The position numbers and the translations under genes are program-made. A DNA stretch of 34,545 nucleotides, taken from assembly GCA_021202335.1 (NCBI GenBank), contig JAJQDE010000060.1:1-34545 (forward strand), given 5' to 3'. This document shows, one piece after another, positions 21,502-28,880 of the stretch (within the stretch, counting starts at the first letter, position 1; every line of letters begins with the position of its first letter). This DNA comes from Lachnospiraceae bacterium (GTDB taxonomy: Bacteria > Bacillota > Clostridia > Lachnospirales > Lachnospiraceae). A model generated the notes under the pieces. It was not told the DNA's origin. It did not search any database and worked only from the letters and a program-made list of their open reading frames with translations.

Positions 21502-22434
21502 ATGAAAAAACTCAGAACGGTATATGAAATTGCATACAGCTTTATGCGAAAAATAAGGTACGACCATGTATCTTCCTTTGCAGGACACGCGGCATTATTT
21601 ATCTTAATGTCGCTTTTTCCTATGGTGATGTTTGCATTGTCGATGCTGGAGTATCTGCCGTTGGATTCGGGAGAGTTTTCAGCATATGTATTGACAGCCA
21701 TGCAGGGCGGTTTCACGCCGTTTTTCAGGCAGATAATACAGGAGGCGTATGCTGAAAGCACAACGGTGATGCTGAAGTCCGTTACCATGATTGCAATGCT
21801 TTTTTGTGCCTCCAGAGGAGTATATGCAGTAATCATCGGTATGAATGCGGTCTATGGAATACGTGAAACAAGAAATATTGTGTTTATTTATCTGCTTTCG
21901 ATTGTGTATGTAATCGCGATTTTTGCCATGCTCGGTCTTACGCTTGGATTTATAGTGCTTGGCAACAGGCTGTTCAGGGGATTGCTACATTTTGTACCGT
22001 GGCTTGGGATGTTTCATGATTATTTCAAATATGGCAAGTATCTGTGTATGCTTGTGGTGCTTGTGGTGTTTTTGACGCTGCTGTACATGACAGTGCCGAA
22101 CAGAAAATCAAGGCTTCGCTATGAATTTCCAGGGGCGCTTTTTTCAACTGCGGTGTGGCTTGCGTTTTCAGGGGCTTTCGCATTTTATATAGACCATTTT
22201 TCCAATTATTCCGTTACATATGGAAGCCTTGCGACGATTGTTATTTTTATCCTGTGGCTGTATGGCACTATGAACATTGTATTTATCGGCGGTGAAATTA
22301 ACGTGGTGCTTAGGATTTTCATGGAATACGGCTATAATTACAGAAGGGCGTATGAATTTTTTAAGGACGAATATGAGGGAGATTTGCTGAAAGGAAATGT
22401 GCTTGAGCATTTTCAGATGCTAAAGAAAAGATAA
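21502..22434 (+). CDS. YihY/RbnB-like integral membrane protein
   Basis: The protein has 310 residues; ATG 21502 has only a weak ribosome site (GAGAAATTGG). Several hydrophobic segments are visible, including residues around 30-50, 85-105, 130-155, 175-200, 215-235 and 245-270. This fits the six-helix YihY family (once thought to be ribonuclease BN, now seen as membrane proteins of unknown transport or structural role). The motif SSFAGHAALFILMSLFPM near the N-terminus and GSLATIVIFILWLYGTMNIVFIGGEIN near the C-terminus are characteristic. The gene is bracketed by inverted copies of a 27-base palindrome and ends with a good hairpin terminator at 22436-22465. Confidence 0.9.
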   Translation: MKKLRTVYEIAYSFMRKIRYDHVSSFAGHAALFILMSLFPMVMFALSMLEYLPLDSGEFSAYVLTAMQGGFTPFFRQIIQEAYAESTTVMLKSVTMIAMLFCASRGVYAVIIGMNAVYGIRETRNIVFIYLLSIVYVIAIFAMLGLTLGFIVLGNRLFRGLLHFVPWLGMFHDYFKYGKYLCMLVVLVVFLTLLYMTVPNRKSRLRYEFPGALFSTAVWLAFSGAFAFYIDHFSNYSVTYGSLATIVIFILWLYGTMNIVFIGGEINVVLRIFMEYGYNYRRAYEFFKDEYEGDLLKGNVLEHFQMLKKR

Positions 22435-22435
22435 A

Positions 22436-22465
22436 GGTGGCTGCGGGTATGCAGCCGCCTTTATT
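22436..22465 (+). terminator. Intrinsic terminator of the YihY-type gene
   Basis: GGTGGCTGC (22436-22444) pairs with GCAGCCGCC (22451-22459) with one G-T pair and is followed by a T-rich run. It begins two bases after the stop. Confidence 0.75.
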
Positions 22466-22466
22466 A

Positions 22467-22493
22467 TCGTATAGGAAAGTGCGTCCTATACGA
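22467..22493. repeat. 27-base palindromic repeat, copy B (inverted)
   Basis: TCGTATAGGA (22467-22476) and TCCTATACGA (22484-22493) enclose AAGTGCG. Its reverse complement matches copy A at 21439-21465 at 26 of 27 positions. Confidence 0.7.
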
Positions 22494-22512
22494 TAGAAAG
22501 GTCAGCGCTGTT

Positions 22513-22956
22513 TTAATTGTTGATGATAATTACGTATGATGACGAAATATATGCGTCGTTGTCATCATAGATAATATGCGTCCAGCCGTTATCCAAAATT
22601 TCAACGATTTCAAAGGTGGTTCCCTCCTCAACGGTGTCGAGAACCTTTGCGTCCTCCGTGGGGTTGTCGCGGATGTTTACTCTTGTGGAGGTCTTTCCCT
22701 GAAGGAGCGCAGATTCATCGTCAGCCTCTTCGGAAGAAGCAGTCGCGCCGGAAGGCTCAATGCTGTTCTCACTTATTTCAGATGCTTCCGTGACGATATC
22801 AAGGTCATCGGTAATCTCCGCGATTGTGGAAGCCTCGATTTCACTTGCCTCCGTGTAAGGCGGGCGCTTTGCGATGCAAAAGATAAGAAACACTATTGAT
22901 ACGCATAAAATGGCAATGACTCCTGTCAGTATATTGTTAATTGTTGTTTTTTTCAT
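22513..22956 (-). CDS. Membrane-anchored SH3-domain protein
   Basis: The protein has 147 residues. ATG 22956 (minus strand) follows GGGGGGA; an earlier in-frame ATG at 23067 has no ribosome site. Residues 8-29 form one hydrophobic membrane anchor. A Glu/Ser-rich linker of about 55 residues leads to a C-terminal bacterial SH3 domain (about 90-147), with VNIRDNPTEDAKVLDTVEEG, WTHIIYDDNDAYISSSYV. Bacterial SH3 domains usually bind peptidoglycan, so the protein is probably displayed on the outside of the membrane. No enzyme domain is present. Confidence 0.85.
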   Translation of the reverse strand: MKKTTINNILTGVIAILCVSIVFLIFCIAKRPPYTEASEIEASTIAEITDDLDIVTEASEISENSIEPSGATASSEEADDESALLQGKTSTRVNIRDNPTEDAKVLDTVEEGTTFEIVEILDNGWTHIIYDDNDAYISSSYVIIINN

Positions 22957-23123
22957 AAAAATCCCCCCATTCTTGCTCAAACCTGCGAATTTACGTGTCT
23001 GTCGGGTTATATGGGATAGTATAGCGCATGATTTGGCTATTGGCAAGAAATTGCAGAATATGAACAAAATGTTTCGGAAATTTTACGGAACGCGGGTCGG
23101 AGCCGGCGATTGAAATTTTGCTA

Positions 23124-23152
23124 TTGACAATTTATTTGGAATATGGTACGAT
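23124..23152 (+). promoter_or_regulatory. Promoter of tRNA-Thr
   Basis: TTGACA (23124-23129), 17 bases, TACGAT (23147-23152). It lies 18 bases upstream of the tRNA. Confidence 0.65.
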
Positions 23153-23170
23153 ATCAGTCGGTGACAGTAA

Positions 23171-23243
23171 GCTGATATAGCACAGTCGGTAGTGCGTCGC
23201 ATTGGTAGTGCGGAGGTCACGGGTTCGATTCCCGTTATCAGCT
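23171..23243 (+). tRNA. tRNA-Thr (GGT anticodon)
   Basis: The acceptor stem GCTGATA pairs with TATCAGC. The D arm, an anticodon stem TCGCA/TGCGG enclosing TTGGTAG (anticodon GGT), and a T arm CGGGTTCGATTCCCG are visible. The sequence continues into a T-run that may terminate it. The 3' CCA is not encoded. Confidence 0.9.
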
Positions 23244-23278
23244 TTTTTGTTATATATGAAAAGTGTCTTATATAATTT

Positions 23279-23319
23279 AAAAACCACTGAAACGCAATTA
23301 AGCATTTCAGTGGTTTTTT
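23279..23319. terminator. Bidirectional terminator
   Basis: AAACCACTGAAA (23281-23292) pairs exactly with TTTCAGTGGTTT (23305-23316), with further T on the right and A on the left. It separates tRNA-Thr from the opposite-strand penicillin-binding protein gene and can serve both. Confidence 0.85.
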
Positions 23320-23328
23320 GATGCGCAG

Positions 23329-25995
23329 CTAATCAGTATCCGATGCGGGAAGCGCGCTGTTTGCCGACACATCCTCCGATACAACGGACGACGACCTTTG
23401 CTGCATTTCAAGTATCTGCTGCTGAAGAAGCTCCTGCGAGTTTGGCAGCGCAAAGAAGGCGGCGGTGTGCGGACACAGCGTGACGGTGTCACTTGTATCA
23501 GACTCTGAGGTATCGCCGGAAAGAGCGCTGGCGAGGTTACTGTCCTGGAGCCTTGCCGGTATTGTGTCCACAATGGACGTTGTCTTAAACGGACATTCAT
23601 CAGTGGCAGTAAGACCGGAATAGGTACAAATATTTGAGTAGGAATGAACGTCGCAATAGGTTGTGGGTACTGTTCCTTCCGCGAAATATTCCGTGACAAC
23701 ACAATCATCACAAACGCCTGCAATGGGCAGCCTTCCTGATTTCGAGCACACCTTTGCGGTAACGATGCCGTTTGCCATTGGGAAGGATTTGTATTCCAGG
23801 TTCTCATGGATTTTGGACATCACAGCCTTCCACATCGTTTTGGAGAGGTTTTTCTCCGCGGAGGTTGAAAGGACTGCGTTGTTGTCGTAGCCTGTCCATG
23901 TGGTTGCGGTATAGTATGGAGTGAAGCCTGAAAACCAAACATCCTTGTAATCCGAGGTAGTGCCTGTTTTTCCTGCAATTGCCATATTGCCAAAGTTTAC
24001 GGAACCTCCCGTACCTGATGTTACTACGTCGACCATGGCGCTTGTAAGCAGCCATGCGGTCGATTCCTTGATTACCTGAGTTGCTTCAGGCTCCGTGTTG
24101 TCTATCAGTACATTGCCGTCATGGTCCACAATTTTCGTGTACAGCTTTGGCTTGATATACGTGCCCTGATTTGCAATGGCAGCGTAGGCGGCGTTAAGCT
24201 CCATGTTTGTGACACCGTCCGTAATACCGCCGAGCGCAAGGGGCTGACCGATATCTGAAACAACCGTGCCGTCGCTTTCAACACGTTTGTCCACAAGCGT
24301 TGTAAAACCAAAGTTCAGCAGGTAATCGAAACCAAGCTGCGGCGAAATCTGCGTGAGTGTTTTTACTGCCACGATGTTTGCGGACTGAGCAATGCCGTAA
24401 CGCAGACTCAGCAGCCCTCTGTATGAGCTGCCCCACCAGTTGCTGACGGGACGCCCGGTTGAATAATTGTAGGCGGCGTCGTTCTGCACGTCTGCAAGCG
24501 TCAGACCTGCGCTGTCAAGAGCAGGGGCATAGGTGGAGAGCACCTTAAAGGTAGAGCCGGGCTGGCGCGTTGTGTTTGTGGCGCGGTTCAGGGTACGGCT
24601 TGCTTCCTTTGTGCCGCGTCCGCCAACGAGCGCGACGATATAGCCGGTCGACTGATCCTCCACGGTGATTGACACCTGCGGCTGCGGTGTGAGCGTGACC
24701 TTTTCCCCTTCAACGGTATCGCCGTCCTCCATGACTGCCGCTTTGTATTCCTCGATGGCTTCATACGCTGCGTCCGTCGAGCTGTACAGAAGGTTGAAGG
24801 ACGAGTTAAATTGTTTAAAATATGCCTTAAACATTTCCGTGCTGTGATTTTCCGTTTCTCCGTTTGCTTTTGTGATGGTGAGCACGTAATTTAAATACCA
24901 TTTACAATTGTCGGGATAATTTTCCTCGTTTTCATACACCTCATCGCAGATTGCCTGAATGTCGGGATCCTGAGTGGTGTATATGCTTAAGCCGCCGCTG
25001 TACAGGAGATTGTAAGCCTGGGTTTCATTGTAGCCCTTAATCTCCATCAAATCCTGCAAAACCTGTTCAGTCACTTCGTCTACAAAATATGTATAGACTG
25101 AATTTGCATCTGTTTCCTCGTTTACTGCGGCAATTCTGCCATATACATCGTCTGCAATCGCTTCGTCATACTCATCCTGCGTGATGTAGCCCTGCTCCTT
25201 CATTTTGTCAAGCACGGTCTTGCGACGCTCTGCATTGTAATCCGGGTGCGTAATAGGGTTGTACTTTGACGGATTTTGCGTAATTGCCGCAATAACGGCA
25301 CATTCGGAGAGCGTAAGCTGGTAGGTCTGCTTGTTGAAATAGCGTGCCGCGGCAGATTTTACGCCGAGAGTGTTCTGACCCAAATTGATTGTGTTCATGT
25401 AAATTTCAAGGATTTTTTCCTTGTCCATATCCTTCTCAAGCTCTATTGCAAGATATTGCTCTTGTATTTTACGCTTGATTTTTTCAAATGTGCTTTCATT
25501 TGTCCAATTATCAAAGATATTGTTTTTGATTAACTGCTGTGTAATGGTTGACGCGCCCTGCGCGGATGAGCCTTTCGTGCGGATGAACTCAAATGCGGCA
25601 CGAAAAATACCTTTCAGGTCAATGCCGTTGTGCTCATAGAAACGTTCGTCCTCAATCGCGACAAATGCATCTGCCAGATATTGCGGGATTTTGGACATTT
25701 CCTCATAGCTTCTATTGGAGTTTGCCGCCACGAGCTTTGCGGTTTCGTTTCCCTTAGCGTCATATACCACGGTGGCGTAGCCTGTGGGAAGAACGGACGC
25801 AGGGTCGACGTCCGGCGCGGACGAAAGAAGCCCCTTGAACATGCCGAGTCCGAAACAGACTGCGATGACCGCTGCCGAGAGGACCGCCAGAAGGACGAGC
25901 TTAAGCGCCGTGACGACAACCATTTTTTTCAGCTTTGTTTTTTTTGAAGTAAGGGATTTCTGAATTTTTGAAATTCCCTTTTTCCCGTAATTCAT
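23329..25995 (-). CDS. Class A penicillin-binding protein (PBP1A type)
   Basis: The protein has 888 residues; ATG 25995 follows GGAGGTGA. Residues 25-50 are a membrane anchor. The glycosyltransferase domain has E114 in EDERFYEH (114-121) and QGASTITQQ (145-153). The transpeptidase domain has the nucleophile S481 in STFK, an SAN motif, and KTG (676-678). It polymerises and crosslinks peptidoglycan outside the membrane. The C-terminal part contains a cysteine-containing segment (CSKSGRLPIAGVCDDC and further cysteines) and a Ser/Asp/Gln-rich tail. The promoter region carries a perfect inverted repeat around its -10 box at 26034-26066. All catalytic motifs are intact. Confidence 0.96.
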   Translation of the reverse strand: MNYGKKGISKIQKSLTSKKTKLKKMVVVTALKLVLLAVLSAAVIAVCFGLGMFKGLLSSAPDVDPASVLPTGYATVVYDAKGNETAKLVAANSNRSYEEMSKIPQYLADAFVAIEDERFYEHNGIDLKGIFRAAFEFIRTKGSSAQGASTITQQLIKNNIFDNWTNESTFEKIKRKIQEQYLAIELEKDMDKEKILEIYMNTINLGQNTLGVKSAAARYFNKQTYQLTLSECAVIAAITQNPSKYNPITHPDYNAERRKTVLDKMKEQGYITQDEYDEAIADDVYGRIAAVNEETDANSVYTYFVDEVTEQVLQDLMEIKGYNETQAYNLLYSGGLSIYTTQDPDIQAICDEVYENEENYPDNCKWYLNYVLTITKANGETENHSTEMFKAYFKQFNSSFNLLYSSTDAAYEAIEEYKAAVMEDGDTVEGEKVTLTPQPQVSITVEDQSTGYIVALVGGRGTKEASRTLNRATNTTRQPGSTFKVLSTYAPALDSAGLTLADVQNDAAYNYSTGRPVSNWWGSSYRGLLSLRYGIAQSANIVAVKTLTQISPQLGFDYLLNFGFTTLVDKRVESDGTVVSDIGQPLALGGITDGVTNMELNAAYAAIANQGTYIKPKLYTKIVDHDGNVLIDNTEPEATQVIKESTAWLLTSAMVDVVTSGTGGSVNFGNMAIAGKTGTTSDYKDVWFSGFTPYYTATTWTGYDNNAVLSTSAEKNLSKTMWKAVMSKIHENLEYKSFPMANGIVTAKVCSKSGRLPIAGVCDDCVVTEYFAEGTVPTTYCDVHSYSNICTYSGLTATDECPFKTTSIVDTIPARLQDSNLASALSGDTSESDTSDTVTLCPHTAAFFALPNSQELLQQQILEMQQRSSSVVSEDVSANSALPASDTD

Positions 25996-26033
25996 TCAGT
26001 CACCTCCGGGTAAATAATTATGTATACAGGTAA

Positions 26034-26066
26034 CACTTCCATTCATTATAACAAATTATGGAAGTG
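26034..26066 (-). promoter_or_regulatory. Operator-like palindrome over the penicillin-binding protein promoter
   Basis: CACTTCCAT (26034-26042) and ATGGAAGTG (26058-26066) are an exact 9-base inverted repeat with a 15-base centre. On the minus strand the centre contains TGTTATAAT, an extended -10 box (TATAAT at 26045-26050). A regulator binding here would cover the promoter. The -35 region is weak. Confidence 0.5.
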
Positions 26067-26106
26067 AAATAAAGGCTTTTTTTAATTATAGACCTATGGC
26101 ATACTT

Positions 26107-26136
26107 TTTATACGTAAACAGTTTATACATAAACAA
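26107..26136 (+). repeat. 15-base tandem repeat before the YigZ-type gene
   Basis: TTTATACGTAAACAG (26107-26121) is followed directly by TTTATACATAAACAA (26122-26136), which matches at 13 of 15 positions. It ends 15 bases before the start codon and could be a direct-repeat operator or AT-rich promoter DNA. Confidence 0.45.
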
Positions 26137-26151
26137 AAAAGGAGGAGCCGT

Positions 26152-26802
26152 ATGGAGGAAAGAACGGAGCATGACGATTTCCTGCTTCTTGTTAAGGGGG
26201 CGGAGGCGGAGTATGTGGAAAAGAAGTCGCGGTTTATCGCGACGGTGCGTCCTGTTTCCAATGAGGAGGAAGCGGCAGCCTTTATCGACGAGATGAAGAA
26301 ACGATACTATGATGCAAGACATAACTGTTCTGCATTTGTAATAGGAAGCCGGGCGGAGCTTACAAGAAGCAGTGACGACGGCGAACCGAGCGGCACTGCC
26401 GGCAGACCGATGCTCGAGGTGCTTTTAGGGAGCGGCATCAGAAATATTGCCGTGGTCGTGACAAGATATTTTGGCGGCACGCTTTTAGGAACGGGAGGTC
26501 TTGTCAGGGCGTATTCGGGTGTGGTAAAGCAGGCGCTTGAAGGTTGCGAAACAGTAAGGCAGCATTTCGGTGTGCGGCTGCAGATTAGGGCAAATTATAA
26601 CGACATCGGGAAAATACAATATCTGCTGGCGAGCAGGGATATTCAGGCGGAAAACAGCGTTTATGCCGCGGATGTGGAGCTGACGGTTATGGTGCCTGTT
26701 GAGGAGTATGACGGAGTATGCAGGGAAATTACCGAGTCGACATGCGCGCGAGCGGCGCTTGAGGAGCTGGAGCGCTGCTACTATTATATGCGGATGAAAT
26801 GA
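26152..26802 (+). CDS. YigZ/IMPACT-family protein
   Basis: The protein has 216 residues; ATG 26152 lies behind GGAGGAG. The N-terminal IMPACT domain shows KKSRFIATVRPV, DARHNCSAFVIG, SSDDGEPSGTAGRPMLEVL and VTRYFGGTLLGTGGLVRAYSG, which are signature stretches of the family. A C-terminal DUF1949-like ferredoxin fold (about 140-205) follows. The bacterial family has no settled function; links to translation or ribosomal regulation have been proposed from the eukaryotic homologue. The gene is divergent from the penicillin-binding protein gene and ends at a GC-rich hairpin. Confidence 0.92.
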   Translation: MEERTEHDDFLLLVKGAEAEYVEKKSRFIATVRPVSNEEEAAAFIDEMKKRYYDARHNCSAFVIGSRAELTRSSDDGEPSGTAGRPMLEVLLGSGIRNIAVVVTRYFGGTLLGTGGLVRAYSGVVKQALEGCETVRQHFGVRLQIRANYNDIGKIQYLLASRDIQAENSVYAADVELTVMVPVEEYDGVCREITESTCARAALEELERCYYYMRMK

Positions 26803-26804
26803 CA

Positions 26805-26840
26805 GGCTGCCGCTCTGAAATCCGATTTTGAGCGGCAGCC
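26805..26840. terminator. Convergent hairpin between two genes
   Basis: GGCTGCCGCTC (26805-26815) pairs exactly with GAGCGGCAGCC (26830-26840). It sits between the convergent ends of the YigZ-type gene and the SpoIID-like gene. No T-run follows on either strand, so termination would depend on the hairpin alone or on Rho. Confidence 0.5.
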
Positions 26841-26849
26841 ATATTACAA

Positions 26850-28115
26850 TCAGGTTGGTTCGGAAATCCTTGAAACTGCCACGTAAATTTCAGAAATACG
26901 ATACCAGGTAGGATAATCGACAATCCCCGTGGCAGGCAGCCCGAATATGTTTTGGAATGTCCGGACAGCGTCGGCGGTATTGCTGCCAAAAATCCCGTCT
27001 GCCGCAATCACGGGCAACGCAGGGTAGTTTTGGGCGATGCGGTTTAGCTGCTCCTGCAATTGCAATACCTTTTGCCCTGATGAGCCGATGGTCAAATCAT
27101 ATCCCGGCCATGAGGCGGGTATTCCCGAGATATAAGATGTGGAATTGATATACATATCACTTCCATAATAATACCTGATAATTTCTATCGGCGTATATCC
27201 CCGGTCGCCCAAATATTTACTGCCCCACTGGGAAAGACCGCGGCAGGTAGTGCGGTTTCCGTCACAGTAAGAGGTAAAGATAGGCTGAATAACACCCGGT
27301 CTTGAAAGGTAATTGGAAAAAATCGTATCTACAATACGGCTTATATTTTCGTAGATATTCCTGCCGTAAACCCATTTTTGGTCATAGGCGGTCGAGGAGG
27401 TAATCGTAAAATCGTAGCCCTGGTTCCGGTACCACTCCGTATAAACCCGGTTCAGAGTAAACGACATGATTACGAGCGTGTTTGCGTAGATGGTATTTTC
27501 GGGCCAGGTGGCGTAAATTTCCGAGGAAACCACGTTTTTGATATAGTCTGTGTAGCGCACATAGTAATTTTGGGCGGTTGAGTCCTGCGGAACGCCGTCA
27601 TGGACAACAATGTATTCAGGAATGACCACGCGGCTCAGGACGATTTCGCCGCTCTCGTCAGTCGGCTTTATCTCTTCCTCGGGAATTTTGGGCGGGTAAT
27701 CCCCGTAAAGAGTGTGCTCCGGAATGACGATATCCTCCTCGACGGGACCTCCCGGCTCCTCAAGCTCAAGCGGAGTCATGGAAACGGGCTGTATTGCAGT
27801 CACGTCCGGAAGAATTTCCGTGCCTGAGATAAAGACGCTTTCGTAGCCGGGAGCCGTGATGGAAATGTTGTATTCCGAGTAGGGGCGCACCTCGCTCGGC
27901 TCCGTGCTGTAATCAATGTTTGGCGCCGGAAGGGAAACGGCGTTTGTCTGTCCCGATTCGTTTGTGGTAAGAGTAGACACTACCGTGTCGGGATTTCCCG
28001 TGTAGGATATGGTGACGGTGGCATTGCTGATGGGAATAAGACCCTGAGAGGATGTAACGTTTATGATAAGCTCTCCTTCGTAGGCGGGAGCTTCGGATTT
28101 TATTATTTCAGACAT
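26850..28115 (-). CDS. SpoIID-like and peptidoglycan-binding domain protein
   Basis: The protein has 421 residues. ATG 28115 (minus strand) follows GGGGA; an earlier in-frame codon at 28163 lacks a ribosome site. The N-terminal 100 residues look like a carboxypeptidase-regulatory or PEGA-like beta sandwich (LIPISNATVTISYTG, YNISITAPGYESV). A proline/glutamate-rich linker follows, then a SpoIID/LytB-like region (about 200-325, with NTLVIMSFTLNRVYTEW, TAYDQKWVYG and GLSQWGSKYLGDRGYTPIEIIRYYY). A C-terminal peptidoglycan-binding 1 domain follows (about 345-410, GSSGQKVLQLQEQLNRIA). SpoIID relatives are lytic transglycosylases. No signal peptide is seen, which is odd for a wall-acting protein. 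Translation may be controlled by the hairpin at 28121-28157. Confidence 0.8.
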   Translation of the reverse strand: MSEIIKSEAPAYEGELIINVTSSQGLIPISNATVTISYTGNPDTVVSTLTTNESGQTNAVSLPAPNIDYSTEPSEVRPYSEYNISITAPGYESVFISGTEILPDVTAIQPVSMTPLELEEPGGPVEEDIVIPEHTLYGDYPPKIPEEEIKPTDESGEIVLSRVVIPEYIVVHDGVPQDSTAQNYYVRYTDYIKNVVSSEIYATWPENTIYANTLVIMSFTLNRVYTEWYRNQGYDFTITSSTAYDQKWVYGRNIYENISRIVDTIFSNYLSRPGVIQPIFTSYCDGNRTTCRGLSQWGSKYLGDRGYTPIEIIRYYYGSDMYINSTSYISGIPASWPGYDLTIGSSGQKVLQLQEQLNRIAQNYPALPVIAADGIFGSNTADAVRTFQNIFGLPATGIVDYPTWYRISEIYVAVSRISEPT

Positions 28116-28120
28116 AAAAA

Positions 28121-28157
28121 TCCCCTGCATTTGCTTTTTGTTAGTATATGCAGGGGA
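28121..28157 (-). promoter_or_regulatory. Hairpin overlapping the ribosome site of the SpoIID-like gene
   Basis: TCCCCTGCAT (28121-28130) and ATGCAGGGGA (28148-28157) are an exact 10-base inverted repeat. On the minus-strand RNA the second arm includes the GGGGA ribosome site of the gene starting at 28115 and is followed by UUUUU and AUG. It can therefore act as a terminator of the upstream gene, as a switch that hides the ribosome site, or both. Confidence 0.6.
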
Positions 28158-28171
28158 TAACAATTGCGTGA

Positions 28172-28627
28172 TTATACTGACACATCAATACTTGTCGTTT
28201 CGGTTTCCGTCTTATCAACAACAGTGCCGTCGTCCTCAGTGGTTTCCGTTGTTTCTTCCTCTTCTTCATCGTCCAAAGCTAAAAGCTCATCAAGTACAGT
28301 GCTCGAGGTAGTCGTGGTCTTTTCCGTTTTATCAAGCAGGTCGTCAAGTACGGAATTTCTTATGGAAGAAATTGTGCTTGTGGTGACATCGTAGGTATAT
28401 GCGCATGCCTTTGTGGAGCTGCTTGTCGATGATGAAGTGGAGCTCGAGCTGTCGGAGGACTGGGAATCATAATAGGCCGACATAAGCTTTTTATAAGTGC
28501 CGGATTTAATCAGGGATGCATCATTCAATGTGGTATAAATACTGTTGATGCCGGACGAGGTGTCCAAATTCAAGGATGTATTAATATAACTTGATAATGA
28601 TGATGAGGTCCATGAAATAGAAGACAT
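28172..28627 (-). CDS. Ser/Thr/Asp/Glu-rich small protein of unknown function
   Basis: The protein has 151 residues. ATG 28627 (minus strand) follows AAAGGAG; the longer frame from 28696 has no ribosome site. The first 60 residues (SSLSSYINTSLNLDTSSG, TLNDASLIKSGTYKKLMSAYYDSQ) look structured. The rest is low complexity: a Ser/Thr run, a middle segment TISSIRNSVLDDLLDKTE, then an acidic tract DDEEEEETTE. No signal peptide or membrane segment is seen. It lies just upstream of the SpoIID-like gene on the same strand, separated by the hairpin at 28121-28157, and may share its transcript. I do not recognise the family. Confidence 0.65.
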   Translation of the reverse strand: MSSISWTSSSLSSYINTSLNLDTSSGINSIYTTLNDASLIKSGTYKKLMSAYYDSQSSDSSSSTSSSTSSSTKACAYTYDVTTSTISSIRNSVLDDLLDKTEKTTTTSSTVLDELLALDDEEEEETTETTEDDGTVVDKTETETTSIDVSV

Positions 28628-28820
28628 ATAAATAACTCCTTTAACTGTAAAAATAATAAAACCGGTTGTAATGAAGTATTCAAATGGATTGTGCAATCCA
28701 TACCATTTTAATTGTTATCGGAGGTTTTAGGGAAAATATTTACACCTACACAAAATTTTCACAATTCAAACAAATTTGCAACACATTTTTACTTTAACAT
28801 TACAGTAAAAGGAAAAAGTG

Positions 28821-28846
28821 GCAGCCGCTGTCACGGTTACGGCTGC
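28821..28846 (+). promoter_or_regulatory. Leader hairpin of the adaptor operon
   Basis: GCAGCCG (28821-28827) and CGGCTGC (28840-28846) pair perfectly with a 12-base loop. It lies 35 bases before the first adaptor start codon in a 253-base divergent intergenic region. No T-run follows. Confidence 0.4.
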
Positions 28847-28880
28847 GGACAACAAACAAAAAAATACTCGGGAGGCATTT

